From assembly GCA_017629395.1 (NCBI GenBank), contig JAGBXH010000387.1, positions 1-12,902 of the forward strand: 12,902 nt of DNA, given 5' to 3'. Below are positions 6,345 to 12,902 of this stretch, piece by piece. The number at the start of each line of letters is the position of its first letter. Within the stretch, counting starts at the first letter, position 1. The DNA is from Clostridia bacterium (lineage in GTDB: Bacteria > Bacillota > Clostridia > Oscillospirales > CAG-272). Under the pieces are notes generated by a model that was not told the DNA's origin, did no database searches, and saw nothing but the letters and a program-made list of their open reading frames with translations. Position numbers and translations under genes: made by a program.

Positions 6345-8492
6345 ATGAGCGCATACGTTTTTCCATCGGCATATAAGGGCGGCAGACCCGCAAGGCTTTG
6401 CGAAGTCACACGGCACTTTGCCATGGAGTCCCTGCAGGGCAAGTACGGGGCGCAAACCTTGGAAGTTCCCTTCGTCCCTGTAGACGATGTGCCCCTGTGG
6501 GAGGGCATGAGCGATCACGAAAGGTATATGGCTGCGCTGGACGTACTGGTGCGCAAGTGCCCCATTCGCATTTGCGAGGGTGAGCGCGTATGCGGTGCCG
6601 CTACGCTGGGTGCGGGTGTGCGCCATCAAGTGCCGGTGGCAAGAGAGGGGAGGATCTTATGGCCAAGCGTCAGCCATTTGACTGTGGATTTCGGCATTTT
6701 GGTGCGCGAGGGCATTACCGGTATGCGTGCGCGCATCAAGGGCATTGATACCTCGTCCTTTGACGCGTCTGCCATGCAAAGACACGACGCCCTCCTATGC
6801 ACGCTGGATGCCATGCAGGTCTGGCACGGCAGATATCTGGACGCGACGCGCGACGCGTATCCGCACCTGTACCAAACGCTTTTGCGCGTGCCTATGTATC
6901 CTGCCGAGAGCTTTGCCGAGGCTGTGCAAAGCCTTTGGTTTGGCTTTGCGTTTTTGCGCCTTGGCGGCAACTGGCCCGGTATCGGCTGTATTGACCGCTT
7001 GCTTGGGCCGTACTTGGAGCGTGATCTTGCCGCGGGCGTGATCACCATGGACGAGGCACGCGAGGTGCTGGCATCCATGTTTATCAAGGGCTGTGAGTGG
7101 ATCGAGCGCGATACTCCGCGCGGCTCGGGAGACGCCCAGCATTATCAGAACATCGTGTTGGGCGGAACGGATGCCTCGGGCGCAGACGTGACCAATGCAG
7201 TCAGCTATTTGTGCCTGGAGATCGTGGAGGAGCTGGGCATTTCGGATTTTCCCATTTCGGTCAGACTCCACGAAAATACCCCGAAGGAATTTTTGCGCCT
7301 GCTTGCGCGCGTGATGCGGCACGGTGGCGGCGTTGTGGCAGTGTATAACGAAAAAACGGTGCTCGCCGCCTTGCGCGCCCAAGGGTATCCCGCGCACGAG
7401 ATCCATGATTTTGCAAACGACGGCTGCTGGGAGGTGCAGATCCCCGGCAAGACCTACTTTTCCTATATGCCTATGGACTTTTTGCACGTGCTGATGCAGG
7501 ACGTATTGCACGTAGCAGAGGGAGAGATCTCAGACTTTGCCGACATGGATGCGCTCAGGTCCATTTATGCCGAGCGCATGAAGCAGGTCGTTTCACATGC
7601 CTGCGAAGGGATCCTGAACGGCTGTGTGCCCGCATGGAGAGAGGGGGATAACACCTTCCGCCTGCAGATGCCCACCCCCATGATCGATCTCTTTGAGCAC
7701 GGCTGTGCCGAGAGTGGCAGGGGATATCTGGAGGGCGGTACGCCCTATCGTGTGCTCTCACCGCATATGGGTGGCGTGGGAGACGTGGCAAACGCGCTCT
7801 TTGCCATTGAACAGCTGTGTTTTATTGAAAAGAAAGTGAGCGTCAAGCAGCTTTGTCAGATATTGCGTAACGATTGGCAGGGAGAAGAGCAGCTGGCTCT
7901 TTATGCCAAGCATAAGCTGCCGCATTACGGAAACGGTGATCCTGCGGCAGATGCGCATTACGCGTGGGCGGTCAATGCCTTTGCGGATGCGTGTGCACCG
8001 TATGCAAAGGGGTATCCCATCATGTTCCCGCCCGGCATCAGTACCTTTGGGCGGCAGATAGAATGGCGTGCTCACCGTACCGCCGTGCCGCACGGCTATC
8101 GCCGCGGTGAAATTCTGGCAGGAAATACCTCGCCCACACCGGGTACGGATACCGCAGGCGCAACCGCAACGGTGCGCTCGTATTGTGCGGCAGATCTTTC
8201 GCGTATGACTACGGGAGCGGCGCTGGATATCAAGATGCACCCCGGCACCTTAGAGGGCGAGAACGGACTTTGCGCGCTGGAGGGGCTGATGCAGGGCTTT
8301 TGCACCTTGGGCGGCTACTTTATGCAGGTAGACGTCGTAGACGTGCAGACCCTGCTGGATGCACGAAAGCACCCCGAAAATTACAAGACGCTTTCGGTGC
8401 GCGTATCGGGCTGGAATGCGCGGTTTGTGACGTTGGACGACCAATGGCAGCGCATGGTACTGGAGCGCGCAGGGTATTTACCCAAGGAGTGA
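6345..8492 (+). CDS. Glycyl radical enzyme (pyruvate formate-lyase superfamily), subgroup unassigned
   Basis: The 715-residue enzyme carries the two hallmarks of the family: an active-site cysteine in NDGC361-W-E363 and a C-terminal glycyl radical loop RVSG689-WNARF, 26 residues from the end. GNTSPTPGTDTAGATATVRS (residues 594-613) matches the conserved region before the radical loop. Pyruvate formate-lyase has two adjacent cysteines and no such glutamate. The C-x-E pattern is that of radical dehydratases and lyases (glycerol or propanediol dehydratase, choline TMA-lyase, trans-4-hydroxyproline dehydratase), with Glu as general base. The usual residue between them is V; W here is distinctive. 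It is somewhat shorter than those enzymes (about 760-850 residues). Two ATGs stand in tandem (6342, 6345); the second has better spacing from AAGGAG at 6333-6338. The activase gene follows after 2 bp. The substrate cannot be assigned. Confidence 0.88.
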   Translation: MSAYVFPSAYKGGRPARLCEVTRHFAMESLQGKYGAQTLEVPFVPVDDVPLWEGMSDHERYMAALDVLVRKCPIRICEGERVCGAATLGAGVRHQVPVAREGRILWPSVSHLTVDFGILVREGITGMRARIKGIDTSSFDASAMQRHDALLCTLDAMQVWHGRYLDATRDAYPHLYQTLLRVPMYPAESFAEAVQSLWFGFAFLRLGGNWPGIGCIDRLLGPYLERDLAAGVITMDEAREVLASMFIKGCEWIERDTPRGSGDAQHYQNIVLGGTDASGADVTNAVSYLCLEIVEELGISDFPISVRLHENTPKEFLRLLARVMRHGGGVVAVYNEKTVLAALRAQGYPAHEIHDFANDGCWEVQIPGKTYFSYMPMDFLHVLMQDVLHVAEGEISDFADMDALRSIYAERMKQVVSHACEGILNGCVPAWREGDNTFRLQMPTPMIDLFEHGCAESGRGYLEGGTPYRVLSPHMGGVGDVANALFAIEQLCFIEKKVSVKQLCQILRNDWQGEEQLALYAKHKLPHYGNGDPAADAHYAWAVNAFADACAPYAKGYPIMFPPGISTFGRQIEWRAHRTAVPHGYRRGEILAGNTSPTPGTDTAGATATVRSYCAADLSRMTTGAALDIKMHPGTLEGENGLCALEGLMQGFCTLGGYFMQVDVVDVQTLLDARKHPENYKTLSVRVSGWNARFVTLDDQWQRMVLERAGYLPKE

Positions 8493-8494
8493 GT

Positions 8495-9382
8495 ATGCGG
8501 GTTGCAGAGATACAGAGATTTTGCACGCATGATGGCCCCGGGCTGCGCACCACGGTATTTTTCAAGGGCTGTCCCTTGCGCTGCGTGTGGTGTCACAATC
8601 CCGAAACGCAAAAAGCAGCGCGTGAAGTCATGCTGCACACCGCGCTTTGCATTGGCTGCGGCGCATGCATCAGCGCATGCCCGACGGGTGCGCAGGTGTT
8701 GACACAAAACGACCGCTGCCGTGTGGTATCATTGTGTAAGAGCTGCTTTGCCTGTGCCGACGTTTGTCTGACCGAGGCGTGCCGCACGGTGGGAACGGAT
8801 ATGAGTGCCGAGCAAATTCTTGCAGAGGTGATGCGTGATGCCGCGTTTTACGGGCAGAGCGGAGGCGTGACGCTTTCGGGCGGTGAGCCGCTTTGCGCGG
8901 ACGGTGTGATCGAGCTTTTGCAATTGTGTAAGCAGCACGGATTGCACGTGCTGGTGGAAACGGCGGGGGCATGCGATCCCGATACGATCAAAGCCGCCGT
9001 GCCGTACGTGGATGAATTTTATTTTGATATCAAGCATACCGATGCGCAAAAGCACAGGGAGTTGACGGGTGCAGATCCTGCACTGATCCTGCGCAATCTT
9101 GCGCAAATTGACCAAATGGGTGCAAGAACGCGTCTGCGCTGCCTGTTGGTGAACGGTCTGACCACAAATGACGCGCACTTTGCGCGTGTTGCAAGGCTGT
9201 ATGCAACGCTCAAGCATTGCCGGGGCGTGCAGCTTTTGCGCTATCATCCTATGGGTGGCAGCAAGGCGTCTGCCTTAGGGCTTGCCGATAGCGGAAGACG
9301 GGAATGGATTCCCACCGATGCACAAATTGCACGGGCAACCGAGATTTTATTGCAGCAAAATGTTCCCGTGTTAACGGAATAA
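8495..9382 (+). CDS. Radical SAM glycyl-radical-enzyme activase with two extra 4Fe-4S sites
   Basis: The 295-residue protein should generate the glycyl radical on the upstream enzyme by reductive cleavage of S-adenosylmethionine. The radical SAM motif is C26-PLR-C30-VW-C33, after the typical opening HDGPGLRTTVFFKGC. A ferredoxin-like insert follows with CIGCGACISAC (C52, C55, C58, C62) and CKSCFACADVC (C81, C84, C87, C91). SGGEP at 128-132 and DIKH at 178-181 are the usual SAM-binding landmarks. The insert occurs in activases of dehydratase, decarboxylase and C-N or C-S lyase GREs and is missing from the shorter pyruvate formate-lyase activase, so the partner is probably not a true pyruvate formate-lyase. 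The ATG at 8495 is chosen for AAGGAG at 8484-8489 and because homology begins there; an upstream extension in this frame overlaps the GRE gene. Confidence 0.92.
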   Translation: MRVAEIQRFCTHDGPGLRTTVFFKGCPLRCVWCHNPETQKAAREVMLHTALCIGCGACISACPTGAQVLTQNDRCRVVSLCKSCFACADVCLTEACRTVGTDMSAEQILAEVMRDAAFYGQSGGVTLSGGEPLCADGVIELLQLCKQHGLHVLVETAGACDPDTIKAAVPYVDEFYFDIKHTDAQKHRELTGADPALILRNLAQIDQMGARTRLRCLLVNGLTTNDAHFARVARLYATLKHCRGVQLLRYHPMGGSKASALGLADSGRREWIPTDAQIARATEILLQQNVPVLTE

Positions 9383-9406
9383 ACGTAAGAATTGAGAGGG
9401 AAACGC

Positions 9407-11365
9407 ATGAAACGAGAATTCACCGCAGATCAAATCAAGCTGCTGCAGCTTCTTTCCAGGGATTTTCCCACCATCCCCCAGGTGGGTGCTGAGATCATTG
9501 CGCTCAACGCCATCTCCAATCTGCCCAAGGGAACGGAACATTTTATGAGTGACTTGCATGGAGAAAGCGAAGCGTTTGAGCATATTCTCAACAATTGCTC
9601 GGGCGTTGTGCGCGAAAAGGTGCAGGATATTCTGGGCAAGGATATGAGCGAGGAGGAGCAACGTGATTTTTGCACGTTGATCTACTATCCCGCAAAGAAG
9701 ATAGAGGAGATCCGTGCGCGCGGAGGAAATACGGTGGAGTGGTACAGCTGTACGCTTTACCGTCTTGTGGACGTGGCGCGCTCGGTTGCATCCAAATATT
9801 CGCGCTCCAAGGTGCGCAAGGCTTTGCCCGATGCGTATCGCTACGCGGTGGATGAGCTGCTGCACACCTCGGGTGAGGAGCATAACAAGCAGGCGTATTA
9901 CACCCACATCATTTCCACCATCATTGAGGTCGGAGAGGCGGATGGATTTATTGAGGCACTCTGCTCCCTGATCAAGCGTATGGCGGTGGATTGCCTGCAC
10001 GTGCTGGGCGACATTTACGACCGCGGACCGCACGCAGACCGCATCATGGAGATGCTTTGTGCACACCATCGTGTAGACGTGCAATGGGGCAATCACGATA
10101 TTGTGTGGATGGGTGCTGCTGCGGGCAGCGAGGTCTGCATTGCCACGGTGCTCAACTTTGCATTGCAATATAACACGCTTGCCATGGTGGAGAATGCGTA
10201 TGGTATCAGCCTGCGTGACTTGATTGAGTATGCGCAGGAAACGTACAGCGGAAGTAAGTGGTCGTTGCCGCGTAATCCGGATGATGCATATTACGTCAAA
10301 AACCGTATGGATAACCTTTCCCGCGCTCACGAAGCGATCGCCGTGATCATGTTCAAGCTGGAGGGGCAGCTGATCGACCGCCATCCCGAGTACGGCATGG
10401 ACGACCGTCGCCTGCTGCATAAGATCGATTACGAGCGCAAGACCGTGACCTTGGGCGGCAAGGTATACACACTCAACGAGTGTCATTTTCCCACGATCGA
10501 TCCTGCTGATCCTTATCGTCTGACCGAGGCAGAGCAGGAGATCATGCGCTCCTTGCGCCGCGCCTTCTGCCACAGCGTGCTACTGCAAAAGCACGTGCGC
10601 TTTTTGTACGAGCATGGCAGTCTGTACAAGATCTGCAACGGCAATCTTTTGTTCCACGGCTGCATTCCTATGCGGGCGGACGGCAGCTTTGACGTGGTGC
10701 GCGTCAGCACGGGCGGCATGCTGTCGGGGAAGGGATATATGGATTATTGCGATAAGATCGCGCGCCGTGCGTTTTACGGAAACGATCAGGGCTCTAAGGA
10801 CTTTATGTATTATCTGTGGTGCGGCAAGCAAAGCCCGCTGTTCGGCAGGGCGCGCATGACCACCTTTGAACGCTATTTTATAGCGGACCGAGATACCTGG
10901 AAAGAGCCTAAAAATCCCTATTATACCATGATTGAGGATCACGATTCGGTCTGCCGCATCCTCTCGGAGTTTGGCTTGGATGCAAAGGGATCGCATATGA
11001 TCAACGGACACGTGCCTGTGCGCGTGGGTGCGGGTGAGAGCCCGATCAAGGCAGGGGGCAAGTACGTGCTGATCGACGGCGGTTTTTGCAAGGCATACCA
11101 CGATACCACGGGGATTGCGGGATATACGCTGATCTTCTCCTCGCGCGGATTGCGCCTTGTGGCGCACGGCTCTTTTGATGGCAGAGAGGCAGCCATTCGG
11201 GAAAATAAGGACATTCTTGCCACGACCGACGTGGTATTTGAAATGATGACCCACCGCATGCTTGTGCGTGATACCGACGACGGAAAGTTGATTCTGGAAC
11301 GTATGGAAGACCTCAAGCTTCTCCTGGAGGCTTACCGTTCGGGTGTCATCCAAGCGGTGAGATAA
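9407..11365 (+). CDS. fbp: Fructose-1,6-bisphosphatase class III
   Basis: The 652-residue protein is the Firmicutes-type fructose-1,6-bisphosphatase, which removes the C1 phosphate from fructose 1,6-bisphosphate in gluconeogenesis. It is a calcineurin-like metallophosphatase: SDLHG (48-52), GDIYDRG (201-207) and GNHDI (228-232) supply the di-metal ligands, with NGHVPV and IDGGFCKAYH further on. Its length fits the 640-670 residues usual for the class. The start at 9407 has GAGAGGG six bases upstream; a TTG at 9392 in the same frame adds five residues and is less likely. The gap to the activase gene is 24 bp with no promoter or terminator seen, so it may be co-transcribed with the radical-enzyme module, providing sugar phosphates when carbon enters below the triose level. 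In Bacillus subtilis this enzyme is regulated allosterically by phosphoenolpyruvate and AMP. Confidence 0.92.
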   Translation: MKREFTADQIKLLQLLSRDFPTIPQVGAEIIALNAISNLPKGTEHFMSDLHGESEAFEHILNNCSGVVREKVQDILGKDMSEEEQRDFCTLIYYPAKKIEEIRARGGNTVEWYSCTLYRLVDVARSVASKYSRSKVRKALPDAYRYAVDELLHTSGEEHNKQAYYTHIISTIIEVGEADGFIEALCSLIKRMAVDCLHVLGDIYDRGPHADRIMEMLCAHHRVDVQWGNHDIVWMGAAAGSEVCIATVLNFALQYNTLAMVENAYGISLRDLIEYAQETYSGSKWSLPRNPDDAYYVKNRMDNLSRAHEAIAVIMFKLEGQLIDRHPEYGMDDRRLLHKIDYERKTVTLGGKVYTLNECHFPTIDPADPYRLTEAEQEIMRSLRRAFCHSVLLQKHVRFLYEHGSLYKICNGNLLFHGCIPMRADGSFDVVRVSTGGMLSGKGYMDYCDKIARRAFYGNDQGSKDFMYYLWCGKQSPLFGRARMTTFERYFIADRDTWKEPKNPYYTMIEDHDSVCRILSEFGLDAKGSHMINGHVPVRVGAGESPIKAGGKYVLIDGGFCKAYHDTTGIAGYTLIFSSRGLRLVAHGSFDGREAAIRENKDILATTDVVFEMMTHRMLVRDTDDGKLILERMEDLKLLLEAYRSGVIQAVR

Positions 11366-11384
11366 AGATATCAATAATTTTTGA

Positions 11385-11402
11385 ACTTTTTATCCAAAAA
11401 GT
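11385..11402. repeat. Small A/T inverted repeat upstream of the antiporter promoter
   Basis: ACTTTTT (11385-11391) and AAAAAGT (11396-11402) form a perfect 7-bp inverted repeat with an ATCC loop. It lies 20 bp past the fructose-bisphosphatase stop and just before the -35 box. There is no T-tail beyond it, so it is a poor terminator; it might be a protein-binding site or may have no function. Confidence 0.3.
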
Positions 11403-11403
11403 G

Positions 11404-11432
11404 TTGACAAAATTTGTTAATAGTGCTATGAT
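11404..11432 (+). promoter_or_regulatory. Extended -10 promoter for the antiporter gene
   Basis: TTGACA (11404-11409), a 17-base spacer and TATGAT (11427-11432) preceded by TG at 11424-11425 form a strong extended -10 promoter. The predicted start of transcription near 11439 gives a leader of about 105 bases. The start lies inside the GC-rich inverted repeat at 11433-11460. Confidence 0.8.
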
Positions 11433-11460
11433 GATGCGGTGCGTGTAGGCGCACCGCATC
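11433..11460 (+). promoter_or_regulatory. GC-rich inverted repeat at the antiporter transcription start
   Basis: An 11-bp perfect inverted repeat (11433-11443 against 11450-11460, six-base loop TGTAGG) straddles the predicted transcription start. As DNA it could be an operator. As RNA, from read-through or an earlier start, it could be a terminator or attenuator, being followed by TTTGCATATATTTT. A near copy of its right arm, CGCACCGTAT at 11495-11504, can also pair with the left arm (10 pairs, one G-U). Confidence 0.5.
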
Positions 11461-11543
11461 TTTGCATATATTTTAGTATTCCCACGCGTCCTGACGCACC
11501 GTATTTGCTTGATTATACATTACATATTATAAGGAGAATTATT

Positions 11544-12902
11544 ATGTCGACCGAACAGCTGATCACACAGATCATTCTGACCGTTTCCATTTGCATGATT
11601 ACCGGTCTTTTGGTCACAAGACTGGTTCGTCTTCTCAATCTTCCCGACGTAACCGCATATCTGCTTGCAGGTGTGCTTGTCGGCACCTTCTGCCTGGGCG
11701 GTGTTTCGCTGGGCGGCTATTATCTTGGCTATAACGAGCACGTTTTTGCAGCGAATGAAACGCTGGACGTGGTGCTCACCGCCGTTTGCAACCTGGCGCT
11801 TGGCTTTATCGCATTCGCCATCGGCAGCGAGTTCCGTTGGTCCTCGCTCAAAAAGACCGGTAAGGAAGCAACCGTCATCGGCATTCTGCAGGCAGTGATC
11901 GCAACGCTGCTGGTAGATGCTGCGCTGATCGGTCTGCACTTTATCCTGCTGAACGCAACCGGCAAGGACATCCTGCCCCTGCCCGCAGCTATTCTGCTGG
12001 GCGCTATCGCATCCGCAACCGCACCTGCCGCAACCTTGATGGTCGTGCGCCAGTATAAGGCAAAGGGACCCTTGACCAGCATTCTGCTGCCCATCGTCGC
12101 TTTGGACGACGCTGTCGGTCTTGTGCTGTTTGCGGTTTCCGCAGGTATTGCCAAGGCAATCATCAGCGACGGTGGTATTTCCGTAACCTCCATCATCGTA
12201 GAGCCCCTCTTGGAGATCGTGCTGTCCCTGGTGCTGGGTGCCGTGATCGGCTTTGCGCTGACCTTGGCGGAAAATCTGTTCCACTCCAACTCCAACCGTC
12301 TGTCCCTCTCTATTGCATTCGTGTTTGTCACGGTTGCAACCGCCATGCTCAAGTTCAACGTGGGCGGCGTGCATATCGGATTTTCCTCTCTGCTGACCTG
12401 CATGATGATGGGTACCATCTTCTGCAACTTCAGCCCTTGCTCCGAGGAAATGATGGAGAGAACCGACAAGTGGACCAAACCCTTGTTCATTCTGTTCTTC
12501 GTTATCAGCGGTGCTGAGCTTGACCTGTCCGTGTTTGCAAAGCCCATCTTCCTGTTGATCGGTGTGGTTTACATTCTGTTCCGTTCGCTCGGTAAGTATT
12601 TCGGTGCACGCGGCAGCTCGATGCTGACGCACAGCGATCACAATATTCAAAAGTACCTGGGTATTACGCTGCTGCCTCAGGCGGGCGTGGCGCTTGGCAT
12701 GGTCACCATTGTGTGCGCAGACCCCGCACTTGCAAGCGTTGCAACCACGGTACGCTTTGTCATTCTGTTTGCCGTGCTGATCTACGAGGTATTCGGTCCT
12801 ATGATGACCAAGTGGGCACTGACCAAGGCAGGCGATATTACCGCCAAGCCCGAGGGCAAGACCGCGCGCCGTCATAACGTCGGACATAAGCATCACAAAG
12901 AA
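11544..12902 (+). CDS. Cation:proton antiporter (Na+/H+ exchanger family), 3' end cut by window
   Basis: The reading frame is open for all 453 codons from the ATG at 11544 to the last base; the stop lies outside the window. The product is a multi-pass membrane protein with about 12 hydrophobic segments. It shows features of the sodium/hydrogen exchanger family (Pfam PF00999, CPA2-like): SATAPAATLMV (157-167), the tandem aspartates D188-D189 in IVALDDAVG, expected to bind cation and proton, GAELDL (323-328) and LLPQAGVALG (376-385). The basic, histidine-rich tail (RRHNVGHKHHKE at the window edge) looks like a cytoplasmic end and suggests that few residues are missing. AAGGAG seven bases upstream supports the start. 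It probably exchanges Na+ or K+ for H+ in pH or salt homeostasis. The dedicated promoter separates it from the upstream operon. Ion specificity cannot be read from sequence. Confidence 0.85.
   Translation, partial: MSTEQLITQIILTVSICMITGLLVTRLVRLLNLPDVTAYLLAGVLVGTFCLGGVSLGGYYLGYNEHVFAANETLDVVLTAVCNLALGFIAFAIGSEFRWSSLKKTGKEATVIGILQAVIATLLVDAALIGLHFILLNATGKDILPLPAAILLGAIASATAPAATLMVVRQYKAKGPLTSILLPIVALDDAVGLVLFAVSAGIAKAIISDGGISVTSIIVEPLLEIVLSLVLGAVIGFALTLAENLFHSNSNRLSLSIAFVFVTVATAMLKFNVGGVHIGFSSLLTCMMMGTIFCNFSPCSEEMMERTDKWTKPLFILFFVISGAELDLSVFAKPIFLLIGVVYILFRSLGKYFGARGSSMLTHSDHNIQKYLGITLLPQAGVALGMVTIVCADPALASVATTVRFVILFAVLIYEVFGPMMTKWALTKAGDITAKPEGKTARRHNVGHKHHKE

Noticed and set aside
8183..8494. 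N-terminal extension of the activase by 104 codons
   Set aside because: This part overlaps the C-terminal coding region of the radical enzyme in another frame and has low-complexity, arginine-rich composition. The ribosome binding site and homology place the start at 8495.
9371..10573. Minus-strand open frame of 400 codons opposite fructose-bisphosphatase
   Set aside because: No start signals or family features are present, and the plus strand carries the unmistakable metallophosphatase motifs.
11520..12896. Long minus-strand open frame of 458 codons opposite the antiporter gene
   Set aside because: It is rich in H, Q, C and D without any domain, has no ribosome binding site, and mirrors a plus-strand membrane protein with clear family motifs. 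It results from the codon bias of the real gene.

Overview
The window looks like chromosomal DNA of an anaerobic, Gram-positive-type bacterium, most likely a member of the Clostridia (Bacillota). The evidence is strong AGGAGG-type ribosome binding sites, near-perfect sigma-A promoters (TTGACA-N17-TATAAT), lipoprotein-anchored solute-binding proteins, a class III (Firmicutes-type) fructose-1,6-bisphosphatase and an oxygen-sensitive glycyl radical enzyme with its radical SAM activase. This taxonomic placement is inferred from gene content and cannot be made more precise from the sequence alone.

Layout. Positions 1-245 hold no gene. They carry a 68-bp exact direct repeat (1-68 and 178-245), a perfect 21-bp hairpin (162-206) and a tRNA-3'-end-like CCA sequence. 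A small four-helix membrane protein lies on the minus strand (311-658) with its own consensus promoter and terminator. It diverges from a PHP-family histidinol-phosphatase-like gene (783-1556), and the two promoters lie back to back. Two tandem, ungapped paralogues of an ABC-type solute-binding lipoprotein follow (1650-3086 and 3244-4677), each with its own strong promoter and a related downstream hairpin.

After an imperfect hairpin (4697-4724) comes a tightly packed plus-strand gene string: a cytoplasmic class C beta-lactamase-like serine hydrolase, a VOC/glyoxalase-fold metalloprotein, a glycyl radical enzyme (GRE) with a G-C-W-E active-site motif, its activase with two extra 4Fe-4S motifs, and fructose-1,6-bisphosphatase. 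No promoter is visible inside the string, so read-through from the second solute-binding gene is plausible. The last gene is a cation:proton antiporter with its own extended -10 promoter and a 5' region that can form alternative stems. It runs off the window end.

How the genes may work together (inference): the two lipoproteins capture an external solute, probably a carbohydrate-like compound, for a permease encoded elsewhere. The hydrolase, VOC protein and GRE/activase pair would form an uncharacterised anaerobic catabolic module, and fructose-bisphosphatase would link it to gluconeogenesis. The most noteworthy parts are this GRE module of unassigned substrate and the structured repeat at the left edge.
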